This document shows positions 63,581 to 64,000 of a stretch of DNA of 64,000 nt, in pieces. Within the stretch, counting starts at the first letter, position 1. Every line of letters starts with the position of its first letter. A program made the translations under genes and the position numbers. This DNA comes from JAPOXR01 sp963664715 (GTDB lineage: Bacteria; Pseudomonadota; Alphaproteobacteria; Rhodobacterales; Rhodobacteraceae): positions 310,001 to 374,000 of the forward strand of contig CAXXUY010000002.1 of NCBI GenBank assembly GCA_963664715.2, read 5' to 3'. A model generated the notes under the pieces. The model saw only the letters and a program-made list of their open reading frames with translations. It was not told where the DNA came from and did no database searches.

Positions 63581-64000
63581 ACACTAGAATCTCCCGTGTC
63601 GTCAGCGGGCTGCATATGAGCCGATTGTACAAGTCGGTCACCAATCCCGCCATCCATTTGAACAACAGGGGATCGAATCCCCGTAGGTCGTCGGCTTTGA
63701 GTCTGACCTGTTGCCTGGCGAATGGTCGATTTCTGGCAACGTGATGCCGTGAAGGAGGCGGCTGCAGCGACCCTCTTCTTCGATGTCAACCAAACCAGGT
63801 CATCACAACCGAATATTCTCCAGCAGGAAGCGTGGCGGGAAGTAACCCGGGATCCGCCGGAGAAGGGCCAATCACTGTCGGGCAGTCGGCAAGTTCGGTG
63901 GCACGATCGAGTTCTTGCTTTTGCCAACCCGGAATACCAAGGCGTCCAGAATGTTACTCGGCAGGGCATCGTGAAGGCTGGAGCGCGGCGGGCAGTCCCG

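Noticed and set aside
63529..63969. Minus-strand frame at the right edge, considered as a transposase remnant
   Set aside because: No transposase motif could be matched; composition resembles non-coding sequence.
1..64000. CRISPR arrays, tRNA and rRNA genes
   Set aside because: No regularly spaced repeats and no cloverleaf or rRNA-like stretches were noticed; a dedicated scan (tRNAscan, Infernal) was not possible here.

Overview
The window looks like a chromosomal segment of a free-living alphaproteobacterium, probably marine or aquatic. The grounds are a DUF1127 protein, an alphaproteobacterial-type FtsZ with a long linker and a terminal IPAFIRRQ-like tail, a full mraZ-to-ftsZ division/cell-wall (dcw) cluster, a methanethiol oxidase, a pyruvate carboxylase, and tripartite tricarboxylate and MmgE/PrpD genes. 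Base composition is moderately GC-rich with frequent TTG starts. No rRNA, tRNA or CRISPR array was seen. The species cannot be named from the sequence alone.

Layout. 1-310: 3' remnant of an ISKra4-like transposase. 465-4739 (minus): TerC-like membrane protein and pyruvate carboxylase. 4943-9017: UvrD/PcrA helicase, a DUF1127 protein (minus) and an Mrp/ApbC Fe-S carrier ATPase. 9163-18562: first half of the dcw cluster (mraZ, rsmH, ftsL, ftsI, murE, murF, mraY, murD), preceded by a good sigma70-like promoter. 18675-35314: a catabolic island with a PLP dehydratase, a GntR/FCD regulator, five MmgE/PrpD paralogues, an AbrB-family permease, a four-domain rhodanese protein, an SDR and a TctCBA transporter. 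35311-40969: a mobile-DNA patch with an HNH endonuclease resembling phosphorothioate-DNA restriction enzymes, nested group II intron pieces, an intact intron reverse transcriptase and a truncated tyrosine recombinase. 41448-51007: second half of the dcw cluster (ftsW, murG, murC, murB, ddl, ftsQ, ftsA, ftsZ). 52151-54921: cupin, methanethiol oxidase, 2Fe-2S ferredoxin and a frameshifted CoA-binding protein. 55053-57373 (minus): PfkB kinase and two unknown proteins. 57693-63555: SAF-domain oxidoreductase, E1 alpha, E1 beta and E2 of an acetoin/pyruvate-dehydrogenase-like complex, and a SorC regulator.

Main observation. The dcw cluster, normally contiguous from murD to ftsW, is interrupted by about 22.9 kb. 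The insert couples a carboxylic-acid catabolism island to a patch of group II intron debris, an integrase remnant and a type IV restriction gene. Candidate operator sequences with a shared ACAATTG-type core lie in three promoter regions of the island, and a different perfect palindrome lies in front of its GntR regulator gene, which suggests coordinated control. Outside the insert the dcw genes are ordinary and tightly packed, with many 1-13 nt overlaps that imply translational coupling.

Other points of interest are a methanethiol oxidase whose stop codon overlaps a ferredoxin start, a CoA-binding gene broken by one base with an overlapping restart codon, a pair of unrecognised genes behind a PfkB kinase, and a sugar-acid-like module ending in a dedicated 2-oxoacid dehydrogenase complex.
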